Below, one piece after another: positions 36,701-48,000 of a DNA stretch of 64,000 nt (its first letter is position 1; each line of letters begins with the position of its first letter). The position numbers and the translations under genes are program-made. Under the pieces are notes generated by a model. It worked only from the letters and a program-made list of their open reading frames with translations. It was not told the DNA's origin and searched no databases. This stretch comes from Agriotes lineatus. Its lineage: Eukaryota; Arthropoda; Insecta; Coleoptera; Elateridae. The stretch lies in NCBI GenBank assembly GCA_940337035.1, contig CALNHX010001921.1, forward strand, positions 124,001-188,000. The letters run 5' to 3'.

Positions 36701-38285
36701 CTACTATAAATCCTGCAAGTTTTCTAGCTCTCATTACTATGTTAATTTAGTCATAACAATGGCTTCAGGAGCTTATTAGGTGCCATATTCAATTAATAGG
36801 AAGCTCAAAAAGCAGCCAAAGCAGACGGTGAGTATTAGCAGCATTAGTTGTGTTACTAGAATTGGCAAATTACTAATATAAAGCTATTCCATACATTACG
36901 GCGTCACATTCGATTTTTAGGAACCTAACAATTCAAACTTGGTTGACCTAAGGCGCCGATGGAGTTAGTTAAATGGTATTTTTTATTTACTATAAATCCT
37001 GCAAGTATTTTAGCTCTCATTACTATGTTAATTTAGTTATAATAATGGCTTCAGGAGCTTATTAGGTGCCATATTCAATTAGTAGGAAGCTTAAAAAGCA
37101 GACAAAGCAGACGGTGAGTATTAGCAGCATTAGTTGTGTTACTAGAATTGGCAAATTACTAATATAAAGCTATTCCATACATTACGGCGTCACATTCGAT
37201 TTTTAGGAACCTACCAATTCAAACTTGGTTGACCTAAGGCGCCGATGGAGTTAGTTAAATTGTAATTTTTATTTACTATAAATCCTGCAAGTTTTTTAGC
37301 TCTCATTAAAATGTTAATTTAGTTATAATGATGGCTTCAGGAGCTTATTAGGTGCCATATTCAATTAATAGAAAGCTCAAAAAGCAGACAAAGCAGACGG
37401 TGAGTATTAGCAGCATTAGTTGTGTTAGTAGAATTGGCAAATTACTAATATAGAGCTATGCCATACATTACGGTGTCACATTCGATTTTTAGGAACATAA
37501 CAATTCAAACTTGGTTGCCCTAAGACGCCGATGGAGTTAGATAAATTGTATTTTTTATCTACTATAAATTATGGAAGTTTCCTTGCTCTCATTTCTATAT
37601 TAATTTAGTTAAAATAAAGGCTTCAGGAGCTTATTAGGTGCCATATGCAATTAATAGGAAGCTCAAAAAGCAGACAAAGCAGACGGTGAGTATTAGCAGC
37701 ATTAGTTGTGTTTGTAGAATTGGCAAATTACTAATATAAAGCTATTCCATACATTACGCTGTCACATTCGATTTTTAGGAACCTAACAATTCAAACTTGG
37801 CTGACCTAAGGCGCCGATGGAGTTAATTAATTGTATTTTTTATTTACTATAAATCCTGCAAGTTTTCTAGCTCTCATTACTATGTTAATTTAGTTATAAT
37901 AATGGCATCAGGAGCTTATTAGGTGCCATATTCAATTAATAGGAAGCTCAAAAAGCAGCCAAAGCAGACGGTGAGTATTAGCAGCATTAGTTGTGTTAGT
38001 AGAATTGGCAAATTACTAATATAAAGCTATTCCATACATTACGCTGTCACATTCGATTTTTAGGAACCTAACAATTCAAACTTGGCTGACCTAAGGCGCC
38101 GATGGAGTTAATTAATTGTATTTTTTATTTACTATAAATCCTGCAAGTTTTCTAGCTCTCATTACTATGTTAATTTAGTTATAATAATGGCATCAGGAGC
38201 TTATTAGGTGCCATATTCAATTAATAGGAAGCTCAAAAAGCAGACAAAGCAGACGGTGAGTATTAGCAGCATTAGTTGTGTTAGT
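33713..38285. repeat. Rearranged 16-monomer unit derived from the HOR
   Basis: Order: A, B, C, G, F, C (33713-35427), then B, E, C, A/G mosaic, F, C, H, D (35428-37715), then J, J (37716, 38001). The segment B to H (35428-37429) is the same 2,002-bp run as 30854-32855 in HOR copy 4. The monomer at 35142 starts as C but ends with 'aacttatt' and 'aatataaagc', the normal right end of an A monomer, so it is the junction monomer of a fusion. I is missing and J is doubled. Confidence 0.8.
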
Positions 38286-40000
38286 AGAATTGGCAAATTA
38301 CTACTATGAAGCTATTCCATACATTACGCTGCCACATTCAATTTTTATTAAGCTAACAATTCAAACTTGGTTGACCTAAGGCGCCGATGGAGTTAGTTAA
38401 ATTGTATTTTTATTTACTATAAATCCTGCAAGTTTTCTATCTTTCATTACTATGTTAATTTAGTTATAATAATGGCTTCAGGAACTTATTAGGTGCCATA
38501 TTCAATTAATATAAAGCTCAAAAAGCAGAAAAAGCAGACGGTGAGTATTAGCAGCATTAGTTGTGTTTGTAGAATTGGCAAATTACTAATATAAAGCTAT
38601 TCCATACATTACGGTGTCAAATTCGATTTTTAGGAACCTAACAATTCAAACTTGGTTGACCTAAGGCGTCGATGGAGTTAGTTAAATTGTATTTTTTATC
38701 TACTATAAATCCTGCAAGTTTTCTAGCTCTCATTACTATGTTAATTTAGTCATAACAATGGCTTCAGGAGCTTATTAGGTGCCATATTCAATTAATAGGA
38801 AGCTCAAAAAGCAGCCAAAGCAGACGGTGAGTATTAGCAGCATTAGTTGTGTTACTAGAATTGGCAAATTACTAATATAAAGCTATTCCATACATTACGG
38901 CGTCACATTCGATTTTTAGGAACCTAACAATTCAAACTTGGTTGACCTAAGGCGCCGATGGAGTTAGTTAAATGGTATTTTTTATTTACTATAAATCCTG
39001 CAAGTTTTTTAGCTCTCATTACTATGTTAATTTAGTTATAATAATGGCTTCAGGAGCTTATTAGGTGCCATATTCAATTAGTAGGAAGCTTAAAAAGCAG
39101 ACAAAGCAGACGGTGAGTATTAGCAGCATTAGTTGTGTTACTAGAATTGGCAAATTACTAATATAAAGCTATTCCATACATTACGCTGTCACATTCGATT
39201 TTTAGGAACCTAACAATTCAAACTTGGTTGACCTAAGGCGCCGATGGAGTTAGTTAAATTGTAATTTTTATTTACTATAAATCCTGCAAGTTTTTTAGCT
39301 CTCATTAAAATGTTAATTTAGTTATAATAATGGCTTCAGGAGCTTATTAGGTGCCATATTCAATTAATAGAATGCTCAAAAAGCAGACAAAGCAGACGGT
39401 GAGTATTAGCAGCATTAGTTGTGTTAGTAGAATTGGCAAATTACTAATATAGAGCTATGCCATACATTACGGTGTCACATTCGCTTTTTAGGAACCTAAC
39501 AATTCAAACATGGTTGACCTAAGGCGCCGATGGAGTTAGTTAAATTGTATTTTTTATCTACTATAAATCCTGCAAGTTTTCTAGCTCTCATTACTATGTT
39601 AATTTAGTCATAACAATGGCTTCAGGAGCTTATTAGGTGCCATATTCAATTAATAGGAAGCTCAAAAAGCAGCCAAAGCAGACGGTGAGTATTAGCAGCA
39701 TTAGTTGTGTTACTAGAATTGGCAAATTACTAATATAAAGCTATTCCATACATTACGGCGTCACATTCGATTTTTAGGAACCTAACAATTCAAACTTGGT
39801 TGACCTAAGGCGCCGATGGAGTTAGTTAAATGGTATTTTTTATTTACTATAAATCCTGCAAGTATTTTAGCTCTCATTACTATGTTAATTTAGTTATAAT
39901 AATGGCTTCAGGAGCTTATTAGGTGCCATATTCAATTAGTAGGAAGCTTAAAAAGCAGACAAAGCAGACGGTGAGTATTAGCAGCATTAGTTGTGTTACT
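38286..40000. repeat. Second copy of the A-B-C-G-F-C start
   Basis: Monomers at 38286, 38571, 38857, 39143, 39429 and 39715 repeat the order and marks of 33713-35427 at a spacing of 4,573 bp (16 monomers). The two differ in small ways: 'ctagctttc' in the A at 33713 against 'ctatctttc' here, 'agtataaat' and 'tcaaaaatgg' only in the earlier copy. After the last C the sequence passes into G' monomers and does not continue as the 16-mer. Confidence 0.78.
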
Positions 40001-42286
40001 AGAATTGGCAAATTACTAATATAAAGCTATTCCATACATTACGCTGTCACATTCGATTTTTAGGAACCTAACAATTCAAACTTGGTTGACCTAAGGCGCC
40101 GATGGAGTTAGTTAAATTGTAATTTTTATTTACTATAAATCCTGCAAGTTTTTTAGCTCTCATTAAAATGTTAATTTAGTTATAATGATGGCTTCAGGAG
40201 CTTATTAGGTGCCATATTCAATTAGTAGGAAGCTTAAAAAGCAGACAAAGCAGACGGTGAGTATTAGCAGCATTAGTTGTGTTACTAGAATTGGCAAATT
40301 ACTAATATAAAGCTATTCCATACATTACGCTGTCACATTCGATTTTTAGGAACCTAACAATTCAAACTTGGTTGACCTAAGGCGCCGATGGAGTTAGTTA
40401 AATTGTAATTTTTATTTACTATAAATCCTGCAAGTTTTTTAGCTCTCATTAAAATGTTAATTTAGTTATAATGATGGCTTCAGGAGCTTATTAGGTGCCA
40501 TATTCAATTAGTAGGAAGCTTAAAAAGCAGACAAAGCAGACGGTGAGTATTAGCAGCATTAGTTGTGTTACTAGAATTGGCAAATTACTAATATAAAGCT
40601 ATTCCATACATTACGCTGTCACATTCGATTTTTAGGAACCTAACAATTCAAACTTGGTTGACCTAAGGCGCCGATGGAGTTAATTAATTGTATTTTTTAT
40701 TTACTATAAATCCTGCAAGTTTTCTAGCCCTCATTACTACGTTAATTTAGTTATAATAATGGCTTCAGGAGCTTATTAGGTGCCATATTCAATTATTAGA
40801 AAACTCAAAAAGCAGACAAAGCAGACGGTGAGTATTAGCAGCATTAGTTGTGTTTGTAGAATTGGCAAATTACTAATATAAAGCTATTCCATACATTAGG
40901 CTGTCACATTCGATTTTTAGGAACCTAACAATTCAAACTTGGTTGACCTAAGGCGCCGATGGAGTTAGTTAAATTGTATTTTTTATCTACTATAAATCCT
41001 GCAAGTTTTCTAGCTCTCATTACTATGTTAATTTAGTCATAACAATGGCTTCAGGAGCTTATTAGGTGCCATATTCAATTAATAGGAAGCTCAAAAAGCA
41101 GCCAAAGCAGACGGTGAGTATTAGCAGCATTAGTTGTGTTACTAGAATTGGCAAATTACTAATATAAAGCTATTCCATACATTACGGCGTCACATTCGAT
41201 TTTTAGGAACCTAACAATTCAAACTTGGTTGACCTAAGGCGCCGATGGAGTTAGTTAAATGGTATTTTTTATTTACTATAAATCCTGCAAGTTTTTTAGC
41301 TCTCATTACTATGTTAATTTAGTTATAATAATGGCTTCAGGAGCTTATTAGGTGCCATATTCAATTAGTAGGAAGCTTAAAAAGCAGACAAAGCAGACGG
41401 TGAGTATTAGCAGCATTAGTTGTGTTACTAGAATTGGCAAATTACTAATATAAAGCTATTCCATACATTACGCTGTCACATTCGATTTTTAGGAACCTAA
41501 CAATTCAAACTTGGTTGACCTAAGGCGCCGATGGAGTTAATTAATTGTATTTTTTATTTACTATAAATCCTGCAAGGTTTCTAGCCCTCATTACTACGTT
41601 AATTTAGTTATAATAATGGCTTCAGGAGCTTATTAGGTGCCATATTCAATTATTAGAAAACTCAAAAAGCAGACAAAGCAGACGGTGAGTATTAGCAGCA
41701 TTAGTTGTGTTAGTAGAATTGGCAAATTACTAATATAAAGCTATTCCATACATTACGGTGTCACATTCGCTTTTTAGGAACCTAACAATTCAAACTTGGT
41801 TGACCTAAGGCGCCGATGGAGTTAGTTAAATTGTATTTTTTATCTACTATAAATCCTGCAAGTTTTCTAGCTCTCATTACTATGTTAATTTAGTCATAAC
41901 AATGGCTTCAGGAGCTTATTAGGTGCCATATTCAATTAATAGGAAGCTCAAAAAACAGCCAAAGCAGACGGTGAGTATTAGCAGCATTAGTTGTGTTACT
42001 AGAATTGGCAAATTACTAATATAAAGCTATTCCATACATTACGGCGTCACATTCGATTTTTAGGAACCTAACAATTCAAACTTGGTTGACCTAAGGCGCC
42101 GATGGAGTTAGTTAAATGGTATTTTTTATTTACTATAAATCCTGCAAGTTTTTTAGCTCTCATTACTATGTTAATTTAGTTATAATAATGGCTTCAGGAG
42201 CTTATTAGGTGCCATATTCAATTAGTAGGAAGCTTAAAAAGCAGACAAAGCAGACGGTGAGTATTAGCAGCATTAGTTGTGTTACT
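39143..42286. repeat. 11-monomer unit, copy 1 (3,144 bp)
   Basis: Order: G (39143), F (39429), C (39715), G' (40001), G' (40287), K (40573), L (40858), C (41144), K (41430), F-like (41715), C (42001). The two G' monomers appear identical to each other, a fresh single-monomer duplication. The K-L and G'-K order recalls the 12-monomer unit at 8277-15134, some 30 kb away. Its first three monomers overlap the end of the preceding 16-mer derivative. Confidence 0.78.
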
Positions 42287-44568
42287 AGAATTGGCAAATT
42301 ACTAATATAAAGCTATTCCATACATTACGCTGTCACATTCGATTTTTAGGAACCTAACAATTCAAACTTGGTTGACCTAAGGCGCCGATGGAGTTAGTTA
42401 AATTGTAATTTTTATTTACTATAAATCCTGCAAGTTTTTTAGCTCTCATTAAAATGTTAATTTAGTTATAATAATGGCTTCAGGAGCTTATTAGGTGCCA
42501 TATTCAATTAATAGAATGCTCAAAAAGCAGACAAAGCAGACGGTGAGTATTAGCAGCATTAGTTGTGTTAGTAGAATTGGCAAATTACTAATATAGAGCT
42601 ATGCCATAGATTACGGTGACACATTCGCTTTTTAGGAACCTAACAATTCAAACATGGTTGACCTAAGGCGCCGATGGAGTTAGTTAAATTGTATTTTTTA
42701 TCTACTATAAATCCTGCAAGTTTTCTAGCTCTCATTACTATGTTAATTTAGTCATAACAATGGCTTCAGGAGCTTATTAGGTGCCATATTCAATTAATAG
42801 GAAGCTCAAAAAGCAGCCAAAGCAGACGGTGAGTATTAGCAGCATTAGTTGTGTTACTAGAATTGGCAAATTACTAATATAAAGCTATTCCATACATTAC
42901 GGCGTCACATTCGATTTTTAGGAACCTAACAATTCAAACTTGGTTGACCTAAGGCGCCGATGGAGTTAGTTAAATGGTATTTTTTATTTACTATAAATCC
43001 TGCAAGTTTTTTAGCTCTCATTACTATGTTAATTTAGTTATAATAATGGCTTCAGGAGCTTATTAGGTGCCATATTCAATTAGTAGGAAGCTTAAAAAGC
43101 AGACAAAGCAGACGGTGAGTATTAGCAGCATTAGTTGTGTTACTAGAATTGGCAAATTACTAATATAAAGCTATTCCATACATTACGCTGTCACATTCGA
43201 TTTTTAGGAACCTAACAATTCAAACTTGGTTGACCTAAGGCGCCGATGGAGTTAGTTAAATTGTAATTTTTATTTACTATAAATCCTGCAAGTTTTTTAG
43301 CTCTCATTAAAATGTTAATTTAGTTATAATGATGGCTTCAGGAGCTTATTAGGTGCCATATTCAATTAGTAGGAAGCTTAAAAAGCAGACAAAGCAGACG
43401 GTGAGTATTAGCAGCATTAGTTGTGTTACTAGAATTGGCAAATTACTAATATAAAGCTATTCCATACATTACGCTGTCACATTCGATTTTTAGGAACCTA
43501 ACAATTCAAACTTGGTTGACCTAAGGCGCCGATGGAGTTAGTTAAATTGTAATTTTTATTTACTATAAATCCTGCAAGTTTTTTAGCTCTCATTAAAATG
43601 TTAATTTAGTTATAATGATGGCTTCAGGAGCTTATTAAGTGCCATATTCAATTAGTAGGAAGCTTAAAAAGCAGCCAAAGCAGACGGTGAGTATTAGCAG
43701 CATTAGTTGTGTTACTAGAATTGGCAAATTACTAATATAAAGCTATTCCATACATTACGCTGTCACATTCGATTTTTAGGAACCTAACAATTCAAACTTG
43801 GTTGACCTAAGGCGCCGATGGAGTTAATTAATTGTATTTTTTATTTACTATAAATCCTGCAAGTTTTCTAGCCCTCATTACTACGTTAATTTAGTTATAA
43901 TAATGGCTTCAGGAGCTTATTAGGTGCCATATTCAATTATTAGAAAACTCAAAAAGCAGACAAAGCAGACGGTGAGTATTAGCAGCATTAGTGGTGTTTG
44001 TAGAATTGGCAAATTACTAATATAAAGCTATTCCATACATTAGGCTGTCACATTCGATTTTTAGGAACAATTCAAACTTGGTTGACCTAAGGCGCCGATG
44101 GAGTTAGTTAAATTGTATTTTTTATCTACTATAAATCCTGCAAGTTTTCTAGCTCTCATTACTATGTTAATTTAGTCATAACAATGGCTTCAGGAGCTTA
44201 TTAGGTGCCATATTCAATTAATAGGAAGCTCAAAAAGCAGCCAAAGCAGACGGTGAGTATTAGCAGCATTAGTTGTGTTACTAGAATTGGCAAATTACTA
44301 ATATAAAGCTATTCCATACATTACGGCGTCACATTCGATTTTTAGGAACCTAACAATTCAAACTTGGTTGACCTAAGGCGCCGATGGAGTTAGTTAAATG
44401 GTATTTTTTATTTACTATAGATCCTGCAAGTTTTTTAGCTCTCATTACTATGTTAATTTAGTTATAATAATGGCTTCAGGAGCTTATTAGGTGCCATATT
44501 CAATTAGTAGGAAGCTTAAAAAGCAGACAAAGCAGACGGTGAGTATTAGCAGCATTAGTTGTGTTACT
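42287..44568. repeat. 11-monomer unit, truncated copy 2 (8 monomers)
   Basis: Order: G (42287), F (42573), C (42859), G' (43145), G' (43431), K (43717), L (44002), C (44283), matching 39143-41429 at a spacing of 3,144 bp. The last C carries 'ctatagatcc', a mark that recurs at 47850 and 50424 in the next domain. The right boundary is therefore where a different HOR takes over. The F copy has private changes ('catagatt', 'ggtgacac'). Confidence 0.78.
44002..44282. repeat. L monomer with a 5-bp deletion
   Basis: This copy is 281 bp. It reads 'ttaggaacaattc' near 44061 where others read 'ttaggaacctaacaattc', so 'ctaac' is missing. The normal sequence has the short direct repeat AAC-CT-AAC at this point, so slippage between the two AACs explains the loss. 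It removes the right arm of the TTAGG/CCTAA motif. The monomer also carries 'gtggtgtttg' just before its start. Confidence 0.9.
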
Positions 44569-47500
44569 AGAATTGGCAAATTACTAATATAAAGCTATTC
44601 CATACATTACGCTGTCACATTCGATTTTTAGGAACCTAACAATTCAAACTTGGTTGACCTAAGGCGCCGATGGAGTTAGTTAAATTGTAATTTTTATTTA
44701 CTATAAATCCTACAAGTTTTTTAGCACTCATTAAATTGTTAATTTAGTTATAATAATGGCTTCAGGAGCTTATTAGGTGCCATATTCAATTAATAGAATG
44801 CTCAAAAAGCAGACAAAGCAGACGGTGAGTATTAGCAGCATTAGTTGTGTTAGTAGAATTGGCAAATTACTAATATAGAGCTATGCCATACATTACGGTG
44901 TCACATTCGCTTTTTAGGAACCTAACAATTCAAACATGGTTGACCTAAGGCGCCGATGGAGTTAGTTAAATTGTATTTTTTATTTACTATAAATCCTGCA
45001 AGTTTTCTAGCCCTCATTACTACGTTAATTTAGTTATAATAATGGCTTCAGGAGCTTATTAGGTGCCATATGCAATTAATAGGAAGCTCAAAAAGCAGCC
45101 AAAGCAGACGGTAAGTATTAGCAGCATTAGTTGTGTTAGTAGAATTGGCAAATTACTAATATAAAGCTACCCATACATTACGGTGTCACATTCGATTTTT
45201 AGGAACATAACAATTCAAACTTGGTTGCCCTAAGACGCCGATGGAGTTAGTTAAATTGTATTTTTTATCTACTATAAATCCTGCAAGTTTTCTAGCTCTC
45301 ATTACTATGTTAATTTAGTCATAACAATGGCTTCAGGAGCTTATTAGGTGCCATATTCAATTAATAGGAAGCTCAAAAAGCAGACAAAGCAGACGGTGAG
45401 TATTAGCAGCATTAGTTGTGTTAGTAGAATTGGTAAATTACTAATAAAAAGCTATTCCATACATTACGCTGTCACATTCGATTTTTAGGAACCTAACAAT
45501 TCAAACTTGGTTGACCTAATGCGCCGATGGAGTTAGATAAATTGTATTTTTTATCTACTATAAATTATGGAAGTTTCCTTGCTCTCATTTCTATATTAAT
45601 TTAGTTAAAATAAAGGCTTCAGGAGCTTATTAGGTGCCATATGCAATTAATAGGAAGCTCAAAAAGCAGCCAAAGCAGACGGTGAGTATTAGCAGCACTA
45701 GTTGTGTTAGTAGAATTGGCAAATTACTAATATAAAGCTATTCCATACATTACGGCTTCACATTCGATTTTTAGGAACCTAACAATTCAAACTTGGTTGA
45801 CCTAAGGCGCCGATGGAGTTAGTTAAATTGTATTTTTTATTTACTATAAATCCTGCAACTTTTCTAGCTCTCATTACTATGTTAATTTAGTTATAATAAT
45901 AGCTTCAGGAGCTTATTAGGCGCCATATTCAATTAATAGGAAGCTTAAAAAGCAGACAAAGCAGACGGTGAGTATTAGCAGCATTAGTTGTGTTAGTAGA
46001 ATTGGCAAATTACTAATATAAAGCTATTCCATACATTACGCTGTCACATTCGATTTTTAGGAACCTAACAATTCAAACTTGGTTGACCTAAGGCGCCGAT
46101 GGAGTTAGTTAAATTGTAATTTTTATTTACTATAAATCCTGCAGTTTTCTAGCTCTCATTAATATGTTAATTTAGTTATAATAATGGCTTCAGGAGCTTA
46201 TTAGGTGCCATATTCAATTAATAGGAAGCTCAAAAATCAAAAACAAAGCAGGCGGTGAGTATTAGCAGCATTAGTTGTGTTAGTAGAATTGGAAAATTAC
46301 TAATATAAAGCTGTTCCATACATTACGCTGTCACATTCGATTTTTAGGAACCTAACAATTCAAACTTGGTTGACCTAAGGCGCCGATGGAGTTAGTTAAA
46401 TTGTATTTTTTATCTACTATAAATCCTGCAAGTTTTCTAGCTCTCATTACTATGTTAATTTAGTCATAACAATGGCTTCAGGAGCTTATTAGGTGCCATA
46501 TTCAATTAATAGGAAGCTCAAAAAGCAGCCAAAGCAGACGGTGAGTATTAGCAGCATTAGTTGTGTTACCAGAATTGGCAAATTACTAATATAAAGCCTT
46601 TCCATACATTACGCTGTCACATTCGATTTTTAGGAACCTAACAATTCAAACTTGGTTGACCTAATTCGCCGGTGGAGTTAGTTAAATTGTATTTTTTATT
46701 TACTATAAATCCTGCAAGTTTTCTATCTCTCATTACTATGTTAATTTAGTTATAATAATGGCTTCAGGAACTTATTAGGTGCCATATTCAATTAATATAA
46801 AGCTCAAAAAGCAGAAAAAGCCGACGGTGAGTATTAGCAGCATTAGTTGTGTTTGTAGAATTGGCAAATTACTAATATAAAGCTATTCCATACATTACGC
46901 TGTCACATTCGATTTTTAGGAACCTAACAATTCAAACTTGGTTGACCTAAGGCGCCGATGGAGTTAGTTAAATTGTATTTTTTATCTACTATAAATCCTG
47001 CAAGTTTTCTAGCTCTCATTACTATGTTAATTTAGTCATAACAATGGCTTCAGGAGCTTATTAGGTGCCATATTCAATTAATAGGAAGCTCAAAAAGCAG
47101 CCAAAGCAGACGGTGAGTATTAGCAGCATTAGTTGTGTTACTAGAATTGGCAAATTACTAATATAAAGCTATTCCATACATTACGGCGTCACATTCGATT
47201 TTTAGGAACCTAACAATTCAAACTTGGTTGACCTAAGGCGCCGATGGAGTTAGTTAAATTGTATTTTTTATTTACTATAAATCCTGCAAGTTTTCTATCT
47301 CTCATTACTATGTTAATTTAGTTATAATAATGGCTTCAGGAACTTATTAGGTGCCATATTCAATTAATATAAAGCTCAAAAAGCAGAAAAAGCAGACGGT
47401 GAGTATTAGCAGCATTAGTTGTGTTTGTAGAATTGGCAAATTACTAATATAAAGCTATTCCATACATTACGCTGTCACATTCGATTTTTAGGAACCTAAC

Positions 47501-48000
47501 AATTCAAACTTGGTTGACCTAAGGCGCCGATGGAGTTAGTTAAATTGTATTTTTTATCTACTATAAATCCTGCAAGTTTTCTAGCTCTCATTACTATGTT
47601 AATTTAGTCATAACAATGGCTTCAGGAGCTTATTAGGTGCCATATTCAATTAATAGGAAGCTCAAAAAGCAGCCAAAGCAGACGGTGAGTATTAGCAGCA
47701 TTAGTTGTGTTACTAGAATTGGCAAATTACTAATATAAAGCTATTCCATACATTACGGCGTCACATTCGATTTTTAGGAACCTAACAATTCAAACTTGGT
47801 TGACCTAAGGCGCCGATGGAGTTAGTTAAATGGTATTTTTTATTTACTATAGATCCTGCAAGTTTTTTAGCTCTCATTACTATGTTAATTTAGTTATAAT
47901 AATGGCCTCAGGAGCTTATTAGGTGCCATATTCAATTAGTAGGAAGCTTAAAAAGCAGACAAAGCAGACGGTGAGTATTAGCAGCATTAGTTGTGTTACT
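44569..48000. repeat. Right-hand HOR copy 1, 12 monomers (3,432 bp)
   Basis: Order by start: 44569 (G, 'gcactcattaaattg'), 44855 (F, followed by GTAAGT), 45141 ('gctacccatac'), 45426 (D), 45712 ('ggcttcac', 'gcaacttttc', 'ttaggcgcc'), 45998 (ends with the 'aaatcaaaaacaaag' variant), 46285, 46571 ('aaagcctttcc', 'aattcgccgg'), 46857, 47143, 47429, 47715 (C with 'ctatagatcc'). The rare marks recur in the next copy. The monomer at 46857 resembles the one at 47429, so a 572-bp dimer is doubled inside this copy. Confidence 0.82.
46231..46253. repeat. Two-base length variant in the A-rich GCAGA region
   Basis: Monomers normally read 'ctcaaaaagcagacaaagc' near offset 234. Here the stretch becomes 'ctcaaaaatcaaaaacaaag', two bases longer and followed by 'caggcgg'. 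The same variant is found in the monomers starting at 49144, 52005 and 54009, which are therefore 288 bp; this one is 287 because it also lost one A in 'ctgcagttttc'. The variant is confined to 46-55 kb and tags one monomer lineage through three HOR copies and the 7-mer duplication. Confidence 0.85.
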
